NCBI GenBank assembly: GCA_045636025.1
Contig: JAZTWP010000084.1
Coordinates: forward strand, 1 to 22,859
Source: UBA1081 sp045636025
GTDB taxonomy: Bacteria; Bacillota; Clostridia; Oscillospirales; Acutalibacteraceae
Direction: 5' to 3'
Length of the DNA: 22,859 nt
The position numbers and the translations under genes are program-made. Shown one piece after another: positions 1 through 6,761 of the stretch. The notes beneath the pieces were generated by a model. That model was not told where the DNA came from. It did no database searches and saw nothing but the letters and a program-made list of their open reading frames with translations. Positions within the stretch are counted from its first letter, which is position 1; every line of letters begins with the position of its first letter.

Positions 1-138
1 AACGCCCGATTGTGAGCAAAGCGAACAATAACGGCTCTGCCGTTTTATTTTCCTTCGGAAAATGCACATTCGTGCCGGGCGATGAATCATCGCCCCTACG
101 ATATATCAATCAATTTCTGCTTAGCTAAATTATTGTTT
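1..138 (+). repeat. Hairpin-rich intergenic repeat, copy 1 (left end cut by window)
   Basis: This stretch matches the reverse complement of 5939-6080, with small substitutions and one diverged internal block near its left end. It contains a perfect 9-bp-arm palindrome at 77-95 (GGGCGATGA-A-TCATCGCCC), a CGGC-TCT-GCCG hairpin near 33-43 and a TTTTCC-TTC-GGAAAA hairpin near 49-63. Similarity ends at TTATTGTTT (about 130-138), about 28 bases before the start codon of the next gene. The element contains an ATG at 82 that opens a frame into that gene, giving a false 28-residue extension. It has no protein of its own and looks like a non-autonomous, MITE-like or REP-like element. Confidence 0.8.
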
Positions 139-165
139 ATAAAAAATATTAAAGGACTGATATTT

Positions 166-2025
166 ATGAAAATGAGAATGCCTGCGATACCTCTTATTAC
201 TGTTGACCCTTATTTTTCTGTATGGACAGATAATATCAACAGAGAAACTCCTTTCCATTGGACAGGAAGTGACAACACAATCATCGGCACAGTTACTGTT
301 GACGGTGAAAAATACCGTTTCCTCGGTGACAGTGATGACAACAGACTCGAAGTTGTTTCTCTTGATGCAGATACTTTTTCAACAACTGCAGTATACGAGG
401 GAGCAGGAATCCGTCTGACTGCAAAATTCACTTCTCCTATGCTTGTAACAGAGCTTTATTATGCTTCAAGACCTGTTTCATATCTTAAACTCTCATACGA
501 AGTTCTCGACGGTAAAGAACACATCGTAACAGCAAAGATTTCTGTCAGCGAAGAGCTTGTTCTTAATAAGGCAGGTGAAGGCAGAGCATGGTCTGAAAGT
601 GTAAATCTTGATTCTCTCACATGGGTGAGAATGGGTAAAGGCAATCAGAAAGTCCTCTGGAGAAGCGGTGACGATGTTCGCATTGACTGGGGATATTTCT
701 ACCTTGCAGTCAAGGGTAACGCACGCACAGGCAATGAAGTTCTTGAAGAAGACCTTTATGCTGTTTATGCAGAAACAGAAATCGAAAAAGAAACACTCTT
801 TATGTTTGCTTATGATGATATAGAGAGTATGGTTTATTTCGGTGAAAACCTCAAGGCTTACTGGAATAATGACGGTAAGACAATTGAAGAAGCAATTCAG
901 GAAGCTGCAAATGATTACAAGGAGCTTGTTAAGAAGTGTGAAGCTTTTTCATCAAAGCTTGTTAAGGAAGCAACAAAAAAAGGCGGAGAAAAGTATGCAG
1001 AAATGCTTCAGCTCGCATACCGTCAGGTTATGGCTGCCCACAAGCTTGTTGTTGACAAAGAGGGCAACAACCTTTATATTTCAAAAGAATGCTTCTCAAA
1101 CGGCTGTGCAGCAACTGTAGACGTTACATATCCCAGTGCTCCTATGTATCTTCTTTATAATACAGAGCTTCTCAAGGGTATGCTCAGACCTGTATTCCGC
1201 TATGCCGCAACAGAAGAATGGACATTTGACTTTGCACCTCACGATGTAGGTCAGTATCCTCTTGTAAACGGTCAGGTGTACGGTGAGAATAAGCTTAAAT
1301 ATCAGATGCCCGTTGAAGAATGCGGAAATATGATTATTCTCGTTTCAGCAATCTGCGAAAAGGATAATGATTACTCATTTGCAGAAGAAAATATGGAGCT
1401 TCTTGAAAAGTGGAGCAAATACCTTGTCAAATACGGCAAAGACCCTGAACATCAGCTTTGCACAGACGACTTTGCAGGTCATCTTTCACACAACTGTAAC
1501 CTCTCACTCAAAGCTATTATGGGTATGACAGGTTTCTCAAAGATTCTTCGTCACTTCGGCAGAACAGAAGAAGCAGATGAACTTTTTGCAAAGGCAAAAG
1601 AATATGCTGATTCATTCATCGAAAATGCAAAGAATGAAGACGGCAGTTATCGTCTTGCATACGACAGAGAGGGTACTTTCAGCCTTAAATATAACTCAGT
1701 ATGGGATAAAATCTGGAATACACAGCTTCTTCCCGATGAGTTCTATAAATCAGAAATTGAGAGATACAAAAAAGAAGCACTTCCTTACGGTGTGCCCCTT
1801 GATACAAGAGAAAAATATACCAAGTCCGACTGGCTTATCTGGGCAGCATGCCTTGCAGATAACAAGAAAGATTTTGAATTCTTCTCATCACTTCTCTGGA
1901 ATGCGTATAACACAATGCGTACAAGAGTTCCTATGACAGACTGGTATTATGCAGACACATCAGAAATGGTCGGCTTCAGACACAGAACAGTTCAGGGCGG
2001 ATTGTTTATTAAGCTTATGATGTAA
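166..2025 (+). CDS. Glutaminase A-like protein (DUF4965/DUF1793 family), cytoplasmic
   Basis: A 619-residue protein. The start at 166 is chosen because AAAGGA (151-156) precedes it. The longer in-frame start at 82 lies inside the upstream repeat. The C-terminal two thirds carries motifs I recognise from the fungal GtaA/bacterial DUF4965 family: QMPVEECGNM (residues 380-389) and CTDDFAGHLSHN (432-443), within an all-helical six-hairpin-type domain. An N-terminal beta-rich region (about 1-250) corresponds to the DUF5127-like part. No signal peptide is visible, so it probably acts inside the cell, unlike the secreted fungal enzymes. Fungal relatives are described as glutaminases, but the bacterial activity is not established. 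The fold is shared with glycoside hydrolases, and the neighbouring araA and GH35 genes make a carbohydrate role possible. Family assignment is firm; the reaction is not. Confidence 0.8.
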   Translation: MKMRMPAIPLITVDPYFSVWTDNINRETPFHWTGSDNTIIGTVTVDGEKYRFLGDSDDNRLEVVSLDADTFSTTAVYEGAGIRLTAKFTSPMLVTELYYASRPVSYLKLSYEVLDGKEHIVTAKISVSEELVLNKAGEGRAWSESVNLDSLTWVRMGKGNQKVLWRSGDDVRIDWGYFYLAVKGNARTGNEVLEEDLYAVYAETEIEKETLFMFAYDDIESMVYFGENLKAYWNNDGKTIEEAIQEAANDYKELVKKCEAFSSKLVKEATKKGGEKYAEMLQLAYRQVMAAHKLVVDKEGNNLYISKECFSNGCAATVDVTYPSAPMYLLYNTELLKGMLRPVFRYAATEEWTFDFAPHDVGQYPLVNGQVYGENKLKYQMPVEECGNMIILVSAICEKDNDYSFAEENMELLEKWSKYLVKYGKDPEHQLCTDDFAGHLSHNCNLSLKAIMGMTGFSKILRHFGRTEEADELFAKAKEYADSFIENAKNEDGSYRLAYDREGTFSLKYNSVWDKIWNTQLLPDEFYKSEIERYKKEALPYGVPLDTREKYTKSDWLIWAACLADNKKDFEFFSSLLWNAYNTMRTRVPMTDWYYADTSEMVGFRHRTVQGGLFIKLMM

Positions 2026-2031
2026 GTAATA

Positions 2032-2117
2032 TATAATGCACAATGCAAAATGTATAATGCACAATGAAATAATTTGCACAAACTCTGTAGGGACCGATGA
2101 CCACATCGGTCCCTACA
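2032..2117. repeat. Second intergenic repeat: tandem TATAATGCACAATG plus a 14-bp hairpin
   Basis: TATAATGCACAATG occurs twice exactly (2032-2045 and 2053-2066, period 21), separated by CAAAATG. It is followed by a perfect 14-bp stem (2086-2099 with 2104-2117, TGTAGGGACCGATG) around the loop ACCA. The stem has no T-tract on either side, so it is not a standard terminator. The arm's GTAGGG.C.GATG pattern resembles the palindrome in the other repeat family (77-95, 5982-6000). I take it as a mobile hairpin repeat inserted between convergent genes. Confidence 0.65.
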
Positions 2118-2140
2118 CGCTTATCACTTCTCTCTGATAA

Positions 2141-2172
2141 AAAAAGACCGTCGGTTTACCGACGTTCTTTTT
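2141..2172 (-). terminator. Intrinsic terminator between convergent genes, bidirectional
   Basis: CGTCGG (2149-2154), loop TTTA, CCGACG (2159-2164), extended by an A-rich stretch pairing with TTCTTTTT. On the minus strand the stem is followed by TCTTTTTTT, so it is strongest for the oadB-oadG transcript. In the plus direction TTCTTTTT follows, so it can also end the glutaminase-like transcript. Confidence 0.85.
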
Positions 2173-2185
2173 GGTTGTGATTTAA

Positions 2186-2527
2186 TTATTTGTCTTCTTT
2201 ATCTTTCTTGGGTTTTGAACCTGATTTGTTAAGAAGAGAAACGATAAGAATGATTATGCCTGTAACACCGAAGATACCGAGCATACCAAGCCCCATAACT
2301 TCAAGAACCTTTGAAATATTTTCGGGGTCGGGAGAAGTGATCTTGCTTGCGAAATCAACAGCGCCCTGTGCAAAATCTGTAAAGAATGTGCCGAAGAATC
2401 CACCTGCTTCAGAAGTGATTTCAGCTGCTGCATTTGTTACAACTTCTGATGAGATTTCTGATGCTGCTTCTGTTACAATTTCAGAGCTGATTTCTTCAGC
2501 TGCAGTGATAACTGAATTGATATCCAT
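2186..2527 (-). CDS. OadG-like gamma/delta subunit of a Na+-pumping decarboxylase
   Basis: A 113-residue protein with one membrane segment (about residues 77-99, GLGMLGIFGVTGIIILIVSL) and a short lysine-rich tail (KPKKDKEDK). This is the layout of OadG/MmdD/GcdD subunits, which help assemble the membrane decarboxylase and link it to its soluble alpha subunit. It starts 14 bases after oadB, with an AAGGGGG ribosome site. Residues 9-41 are unusual: three diverged copies of about 12 residues with an AA.EI(S/T)SE(V/I)VT pattern, predicted helical, precede the membrane segment and so probably lie outside the membrane. The C-terminal tail is shorter than in classical OadG. Identity rests on position and topology more than on sequence motifs, so gamma versus delta is left open. 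Confidence 0.7.
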   Translation of the reverse strand: MDINSVITAAEEISSEIVTEAASEISSEVVTNAAAEITSEAGGFFGTFFTDFAQGAVDFASKITSPDPENISKVLEVMGLGMLGIFGVTGIIILIVSLLNKSGSKPKKDKEDK

Positions 2528-2541
2528 TGTCTGTGACCCCC

Positions 2542-3645
2542 TTATCCCTGAATGAATGCAAGAATCAGACCGCCTGCAATAACTGATGCAACCTGACCTG
2601 AAACGTTAACGCCGACAGCCTGCATAAGAAGGAAGTTTGTCTTGTCTTCTTCGAGACCCATCTTGTTAACAACACGTGATGCCATGGGGAATGCTGAGAT
2701 ACCTGCAGCACCGATCATGGGGTTGATTTTGTTGCCTTCCTTAAGGAAGAGGTTCATAAACTTAGCAAGCATAACGCCGCCGAATGTATCGAAGATGAAT
2801 GCAACAAGACCGAGAAGCATAATGATGATTGTTTCAACCTGAAGGAATTCTGCTGCTGTCATTCTTGATGCAATTGTGATACCAAGGAAGATTGTGATAA
2901 GGTTTGCAAGAACCTTCTGTGCTGTTTCTGAAAGAGAATTGAGAACACCGCATTCTCTGATAAGGTTACCGAACATAAGGAAACCGATAAGAGCAACAGC
3001 ATCGGGAGCTACAAGACCAACGAGAACAGTAACAATGATGGGGAAGAGAATCTTTGTTGTCTTAGAAACCTTCTTGTTTGTGTTCTTCATTCTGATAAGA
3101 CGCTCTTTCTTTGTTGTGCAGAGCTTGATGATGGGAGGCTGAACGATGGGTACAAGAGCCATATATGAATATGCTGCAACCATAATAGCCGCTGTGTAGC
3201 TTGAATTGAGAGTCTGAGCAACGAAAATTGATGTGGGGCCGTCTGCTGCACCAATGATAGCAACTGAAGCAGCATCATAGGGGCTGAAACCGAGAAGTGT
3301 TGCAACAAACATTGTAAAGAAAATACCGAACTGAGCCGCAGCACCGAAAAGCATAAGCTTGGGATTTGTAAGAAGCGGTTCAAAGTCGATCATTGCACCG
3401 ATACCGATGAAAAGCACAAGAGGCATAAGCTCGTGGCTGTTGATACCGATTTCAAAAATGTGATCGATAACTGCCTTTGCGCCTGAGAAGGGCAGGTTTA
3501 CAAGAATTGCGCCGAAGCCCATGGGAAGAAGAAGTGAGGGTTCCATTTCTTTCTTGATTGCAAGATAGATAAGGAGACCGCCGATTGCCCACATAATAAT
3601 GTGGCCGATCTGAACACCCATGATTGTCTGTAAAAGAATGTCCAT
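2542..3645 (-). CDS. oadB: Na+-transporting decarboxylase beta subunit (OadB/GcdB/MmdB family)
   Basis: A 367-residue polytopic membrane protein. This subunit decarboxylates carboxybiotin and couples that step to Na+ export. All key residues described for Klebsiella OadB have counterparts: D135 in GAADGPTSIF (D203), Y161 (Y229), and N308, G312, S317 and R324 in the NPMIGAAGISAFPMASRV segment (N373, G377, S382, R389). The start at 3645 has a clear AACGGAGG ribosome site. Neither the biotin-carrier nor the alpha (carboxyltransferase) subunit is in the window, so the substrate (oxaloacetate, glutaconyl-CoA or methylmalonyl-CoA) cannot be read here. The family call is very secure; the oad name is generic. 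Confidence 0.93.
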   Translation of the reverse strand: MDILLQTIMGVQIGHIIMWAIGGLLIYLAIKKEMEPSLLLPMGFGAILVNLPFSGAKAVIDHIFEIGINSHELMPLVLFIGIGAMIDFEPLLTNPKLMLFGAAAQFGIFFTMFVATLLGFSPYDAASVAIIGAADGPTSIFVAQTLNSSYTAAIMVAAYSYMALVPIVQPPIIKLCTTKKERLIRMKNTNKKVSKTTKILFPIIVTVLVGLVAPDAVALIGFLMFGNLIRECGVLNSLSETAQKVLANLITIFLGITIASRMTAAEFLQVETIIIMLLGLVAFIFDTFGGVMLAKFMNLFLKEGNKINPMIGAAGISAFPMASRVVNKMGLEEDKTNFLLMQAVGVNVSGQVASVIAGGLILAFIQG

Positions 3646-3675
3646 AAGTAACCTCCGTTAAAAAATATCTCCGAC

Positions 3676-3704
3676 ATTATAACATAAAGAAAATCAAATT
3701 TCAT
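3676..3704 (-). promoter_or_regulatory. Probable promoter of oadB (extended -10)
   Basis: Minus-strand TGTTATAAT, a TGn-extended -10 with TATAAT at 3676-3681, lies about 30 bases upstream of the oadB start. The -35 region is weak (TGAAAT at 17-bp spacing), as is common when an extended -10 is present. Confidence 0.65.
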
Positions 3705-3792
3705 TAAATATTTGAAAAAAATAAATATTCGTGCATAATCTCCTATTAATCTGTAAAAAGGTAATCGTTATTTGTATATAAACAAAAAAGAA

Positions 3793-3828
3793 AAGACATC
3801 TTATTGTCTTCTGATAATAAGATGTCTT
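3793..3828 (-). terminator. Intrinsic terminator of the araA-lipoprotein operon
   Basis: A perfect 13-bp stem: AAGACATCTTATT (3793-3805) pairs with AATAAGATGTCTT (3816-3828) around a 10-base loop. On the minus strand TTTTCTTTTTT follows directly. It lies 16 bases beyond the lipoprotein stop codon. Confidence 0.88.
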
Positions 3829-3844
3829 AAAAATCTGTGATAAA

Positions 3845-4390
3845 TTAAAGAGAAACAGGTGCCATTACAAAGAAAACTATATTGCCTGATGTGGTGATAA
3901 CAGTTTCGTCAGCTTCACCGCACACAATCCATCTTCGGTCTGCATTTGCTCTGAGATTGTCTGTAAATGTGTTGATATCAGTGTTATCATCAAGCACAAA
4001 AATATAGCCTATAAATGGGATTGCGTTTACTATCGGTGCAAAACATACCGCTTCGTGGAAACCTGTTATTTCTGCATTGCCGAAACCTTGCAATACGCCT
4101 GTGCTGACCGCAGAAGAAATACCGCTGAAGCTTATTACGGGTGATGCCAGAAGTTTATCTGCCAAGACTTGAGCTGTAATGTCAGTTTCAGTTTCCGTAA
4201 GTCTGATGAATTCAGCTGAAAGTTGTTTTGCGATGGTGTTTTCATCTGTTATAACAGGTTCTGAATTTTCTTCGTTATCTGTGTAAACAAAAGAGTCAGG
4301 GGTTGTTGTCAGCTCTTCTGTTTCAGCTTTTTTGCAGGCTGTCAGAGAGCAGAGTATAACAGCCAGTATTACTGCAATTAATTTTTTCAT
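3845..4390 (-). CDS. Small secreted lipoprotein of unknown function
   Basis: A 181-residue protein with a lipoprotein signal: MKK, a hydrophobic stretch and lipobox LTAC with the lipidated Cys at 19. An acidic Thr/Glu-rich linker (about 20-50) follows, then a folded domain (about 55-181). The domain's layout loosely resembles DUF4358 lipoproteins of Clostridia, but I cannot confirm that from motifs. The start lies 12 bases after the araA stop and its AAGGAA ribosome site overlaps that stop codon, so the two genes are probably co-transcribed and coupled. A strong terminator follows. It is a membrane-anchored extracellular protein. A sugar-binding role is possible from context only. Confidence 0.7.
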   Translation of the reverse strand: MKKLIAVILAVILCSLTACKKAETEELTTTPDSFVYTDNEENSEPVITDENTIAKQLSAEFIRLTETETDITAQVLADKLLASPVISFSGISSAVSTGVLQGFGNAEITGFHEAVCFAPIVNAIPFIGYIFVLDDNTDINTFTDNLRANADRRWIVCGEADETVITTSGNIVFFVMAPVSL

Positions 4391-4402
4391 TTCAGAATTC
4401 CT

Positions 4403-5872
4403 TTATTTGAGCTTCCATGCAAGATCTTTGAGGAGAAGTTCTTCTTCAAGCTTTTCGGGTGTGGAATCCTTTGTGATGTGAACAAATTCAATGTCCATCA
4501 TTCTTGCCCAGTCACGCATCTGTTCAGCAGAAACGTCATAACTGAGAACTGTGTGATGTGCACCGCCCGCAGTTATCCAGCATTCAACACCGGTTGCAAG
4601 GTCGGGCATAGCTTTCCACATAACTCTTGCTACGGGAAGATTTGGCATAGGCATAATGGGTTTTACGCATTCAATATCCTGACAGATAAGACGGAGTCTT
4701 CCGCCCATATCAATAAGGCTTATAACGATTGCATCGCCTGCTTTGCCTTCAAATACAAGTCTTGCAGGGTCTTTTTCGTTCATGCCGATGCCGAGATGAT
4801 GTGTTTCGATTCTGGGTCTGCCTTCTGCAAGAGAGGGGCAAACTTCAAGCATGTGTGCACCGAGAGAATATTCCTGACCCTCTGCAAGATGATATGTGTA
4901 ATCTTCCATAAATGCCGAAGCACCGTTGCCGTTTTCACCCATAGCCTTGAGAATTGCTGTCATTGCGGCAACTTTCCAGTCACCCTCACCGCCGTAGCCG
5001 TAACCCTGAGCCATAAGATGCTGGCTTGCAAGACCGGGAAGCTGTTCCATACCGTAAAGGTCCTGGAATGTGTTTGAAAATGCCATACAGCCTTCTGCAT
5101 CAAGCATTTTCTTCATTGCAATTTCTTCTCTTGCCTGATAACGGATTGCATCTGTGTTGTCTGTTGCAATATCGTATTTGTCTGTATATACAGTCATAAG
5201 AGTATCAATTTCAGCTTCTGTGACTTCGTTCATCACTTTAACAAGGTCGCCTACAGCCCAGGTGTTGACCTGCCAGCCGAGTTTTGTCTGAACTTCAACC
5301 TTATCGCCTTCAGTAACAGCAACTTCACGCATATTGTCACCGAAACGCATAACTTTCATGCTCTTTGAAACAGCAACACCGACACAAGCCTTCATCCAGT
5401 CACCGAGTCTCTTATGAACTTTTTCGCTCTGCCAGTAACCTGCGATAACCTTTCTAGGCATACGCAGTCTTGCGGCAATGAAACCGTGTTCACGGTCACC
5501 GTGTGCAGCCTGATTGAGGTTCATGAAATCCATATCAATTTCTTCATTGGGAATCTCTTTGTTGTACTGTGTTGCAAGGTGGCAGTAAGGCTTCTGAAGA
5601 GAAGCAAGACCGTTTATCCACATCTTGCTGGGTGAGAATGTGTGGCACCATGTGATGATACCTGCACAAGTGTCGTCATAATTTGCTTCTTTAACGATAT
5701 CTGTAATTTCCTTGTTTGTCTTTGCTGTCACTTTATAAACAAGAGGGAAGGGAAGATGTTTGCTCATCTCCTGAGCCATTTCCTTTGCTCTCTCTTCAAC
5801 GGTTTCGAGAACTTCGGGACCGTAAAGAAACTGTGAACCTACAACAAACCAGAAATTGTAATTTGTATTCAT
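4403..5872 (-). CDS. araA: L-arabinose isomerase
   Basis: A 489-residue cytoplasmic enzyme interconverting L-arabinose and L-ribulose, the first step of bacterial arabinose use. The metal ligands known from E. coli AraA (E306, E333, H350, H450) align with E296 (GGEGDWK), E323 (FMEDY), H340 (GAHML) and H440 (AGGAHHT). Length matches the family (about 490-500). The start at 5872 is chosen for the GGAGG at 5880-5884 and the native N-terminus MNTNYNFWFVVGSQFLYG. A longer frame from 5995 runs into the adjacent repeat and is spurious. No araB or araD is in the window. The only co-transcribed gene is the lipoprotein downstream. The promoter is immediately upstream, next to repeat copy 2. Confidence 0.97.
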   Translation of the reverse strand: MNTNYNFWFVVGSQFLYGPEVLETVEERAKEMAQEMSKHLPFPLVYKVTAKTNKEITDIVKEANYDDTCAGIITWCHTFSPSKMWINGLASLQKPYCHLATQYNKEIPNEEIDMDFMNLNQAAHGDREHGFIAARLRMPRKVIAGYWQSEKVHKRLGDWMKACVGVAVSKSMKVMRFGDNMREVAVTEGDKVEVQTKLGWQVNTWAVGDLVKVMNEVTEAEIDTLMTVYTDKYDIATDNTDAIRYQAREEIAMKKMLDAEGCMAFSNTFQDLYGMEQLPGLASQHLMAQGYGYGGEGDWKVAAMTAILKAMGENGNGASAFMEDYTYHLAEGQEYSLGAHMLEVCPSLAEGRPRIETHHLGIGMNEKDPARLVFEGKAGDAIVISLIDMGGRLRLICQDIECVKPIMPMPNLPVARVMWKAMPDLATGVECWITAGGAHHTVLSYDVSAEQMRDWARMMDIEFVHITKDSTPEKLEEELLLKDLAWKLK

Positions 5873-5905
5873 ATGTATTCCTCCGTGAGAATTAAAATCA
5901 TTTTC

Positions 5906-5934
5906 AGTATATAATAAAATTAAAGAGTTTGCAA
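5906..5934 (-). promoter_or_regulatory. Probable araA promoter
   Basis: On the minus strand TTGCAA (5929-5934), a 17-base spacer and TATACT (5906-5911) give a good vegetative-type promoter about 34 bases from the start codon. The -35 box lies only four bases from the edge of repeat copy 2 (5939). Confidence 0.7.
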
Positions 5935-5938
5935 GGAG

Positions 5939-6080
5939 AAACAATAATTTTGCGTAGAAGAAATTAATTGATATATCGTAGGGGCGATGATTCATCGCCC
6001 GGCACGAATGTGTATTTTCCGTAAGTAAAATGGGGCGGCAGAGCCGTTCTGCTGCGCAGCGGGCGTTAGATTAACGCCCC
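5939..6080 (-). repeat. Hairpin-rich intergenic repeat, copy 2 (inverted relative to copy 1)
   Basis: This is the reverse complement of 1-138 with scattered substitutions. It is bounded at its far end by GGGCGTTA-GAT-TAACGCCC (6061-6079). It also holds GGGCGATGA-T-TCATCGCCC (5982-6000), GCTGCGCAGC (6051-6060) and CGGC-AGA-GCCG. One internal block (6041-6060) differs from the corresponding part of copy 1, while both flanks are conserved, which suggests a mosaic built of exchangeable hairpins. Relative to araA it has the same orientation that copy 1 has to the glutaminase-like gene. Confidence 0.82.
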
Positions 6081-6119
6081 TGCAAGCTTTATTTTAGTTT
6101 ATTCAAACTTGCCGATAAA

Positions 6120-6761
6120 TTACTGCTCTGCGAAAAACTTATCCTCAAGCATCTGACACCAGAAGTGGTATATCGGCAGATGAAGTTCCTGAATCATAAA
6201 CGTTTCTGTTTCGGGGACTTTTACTGTGATATCGGCATATTTTTCAATTTCGCCGCCCTTTGCACCTGTCAGCGCAATCACTTTAACACCCAGTGCTTTT
6301 GCTGTGATTGCCGCAAGAACAACATTTTTGCTGTTGCCTGATGTTGTGATTCCGAGAAAAACATCATCTTTGTCTGCAAGACCGAGAAGTTTCTGAGCAA
6401 AAACAGTTTCTGCCGCTCTGTCGTTTATGTAAGCGGTGGAAAGCGCATCCATATCAGTAAGAGAAATTGCTCTGAGAGGAGTTTCAAGAAGTTCTGTGAG
6501 TAATTCTCCCTTTGTGCTGTCAACAGCTCTGAGCTTGTCTGCAAAGCTGCTGTCAACGGGACGGGGGAGTCTGAAACATTTCATCAGTTCTCCTGCAATG
6601 TGTGAAGCATCTGCCGCAGAGCCGCCGTTGCCTGCAATAAGGAGCTTGTTGTTTTTTACATATGTGTTTTCCATAATCTCATACGCAGAGATAATATCCT
6701 CTTTTACAGAAAGCAGTTGATTGTATCTTTCAAAAAAAGTATTCAAAATGGAATTATTCAT
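6120..6761 (-). CDS. gmhA: Sedoheptulose 7-phosphate isomerase
   Basis: A 213-residue SIS-domain protein converting sedoheptulose 7-phosphate to D-glycero-D-manno-heptose 7-phosphate, the entry step of heptose synthesis. The phosphosugar motif GNGGSAADASHIAGEL (44-59) and GITTSGNSKNV (137-147) are clear. H54, E58, Q191 and H194 fit the catalytic and metal positions of GmhA. It is slightly longer than E. coli GmhA because of a loop around residues 62-105. The start at 6761 has GGAG upstream and overlaps the hddC-gmhB stop by 8 bases; an upstream ATG at 6794 would overlap by 41 and is less likely. It is the last gene of the heptose operon. I see no T-tracted terminator before repeat copy 2. Confidence 0.93.
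   Translation of the reverse strand: MNNSILNTFFERYNQLLSVKEDIISAYEIMENTYVKNNKLLIAGNGGSAADASHIAGELMKCFRLPRPVDSSFADKLRAVDSTKGELLTELLETPLRAISLTDMDALSTAYINDRAAETVFAQKLLGLADKDDVFLGITTSGNSKNVVLAAITAKALGVKVIALTGAKGGEIEKYADITVKVPETETFMIQELHLPIYHFWCQMLEDKFFAEQ

Noticed and set aside
2032..2066. TATAAT inside the tandem TATAATGCACAATG repeat as a promoter
   Set aside because: There is no matching -35 box at normal spacing and no rightward gene follows. The hexamers are part of the repeat unit.
2086..2117. The 14-bp hairpin as a terminator
   Set aside because: No T-tract follows on either strand, and a proper terminator lies 24 bases further on. It fits a repeat element better.
4478..5077. Long open frame on the plus strand inside araA (199 codons)
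   Set aside because: It is antisense to a fully conserved enzyme. Its composition (Cys/His rich) is a reading-frame artefact, with no ribosome site or family motif.
6081..6119. Terminator for the heptose operon just after gmhA
   Set aside because: A GCAAG...CTTGC pairing exists, but it has a very long loop and no T-tract. It is not convincing.
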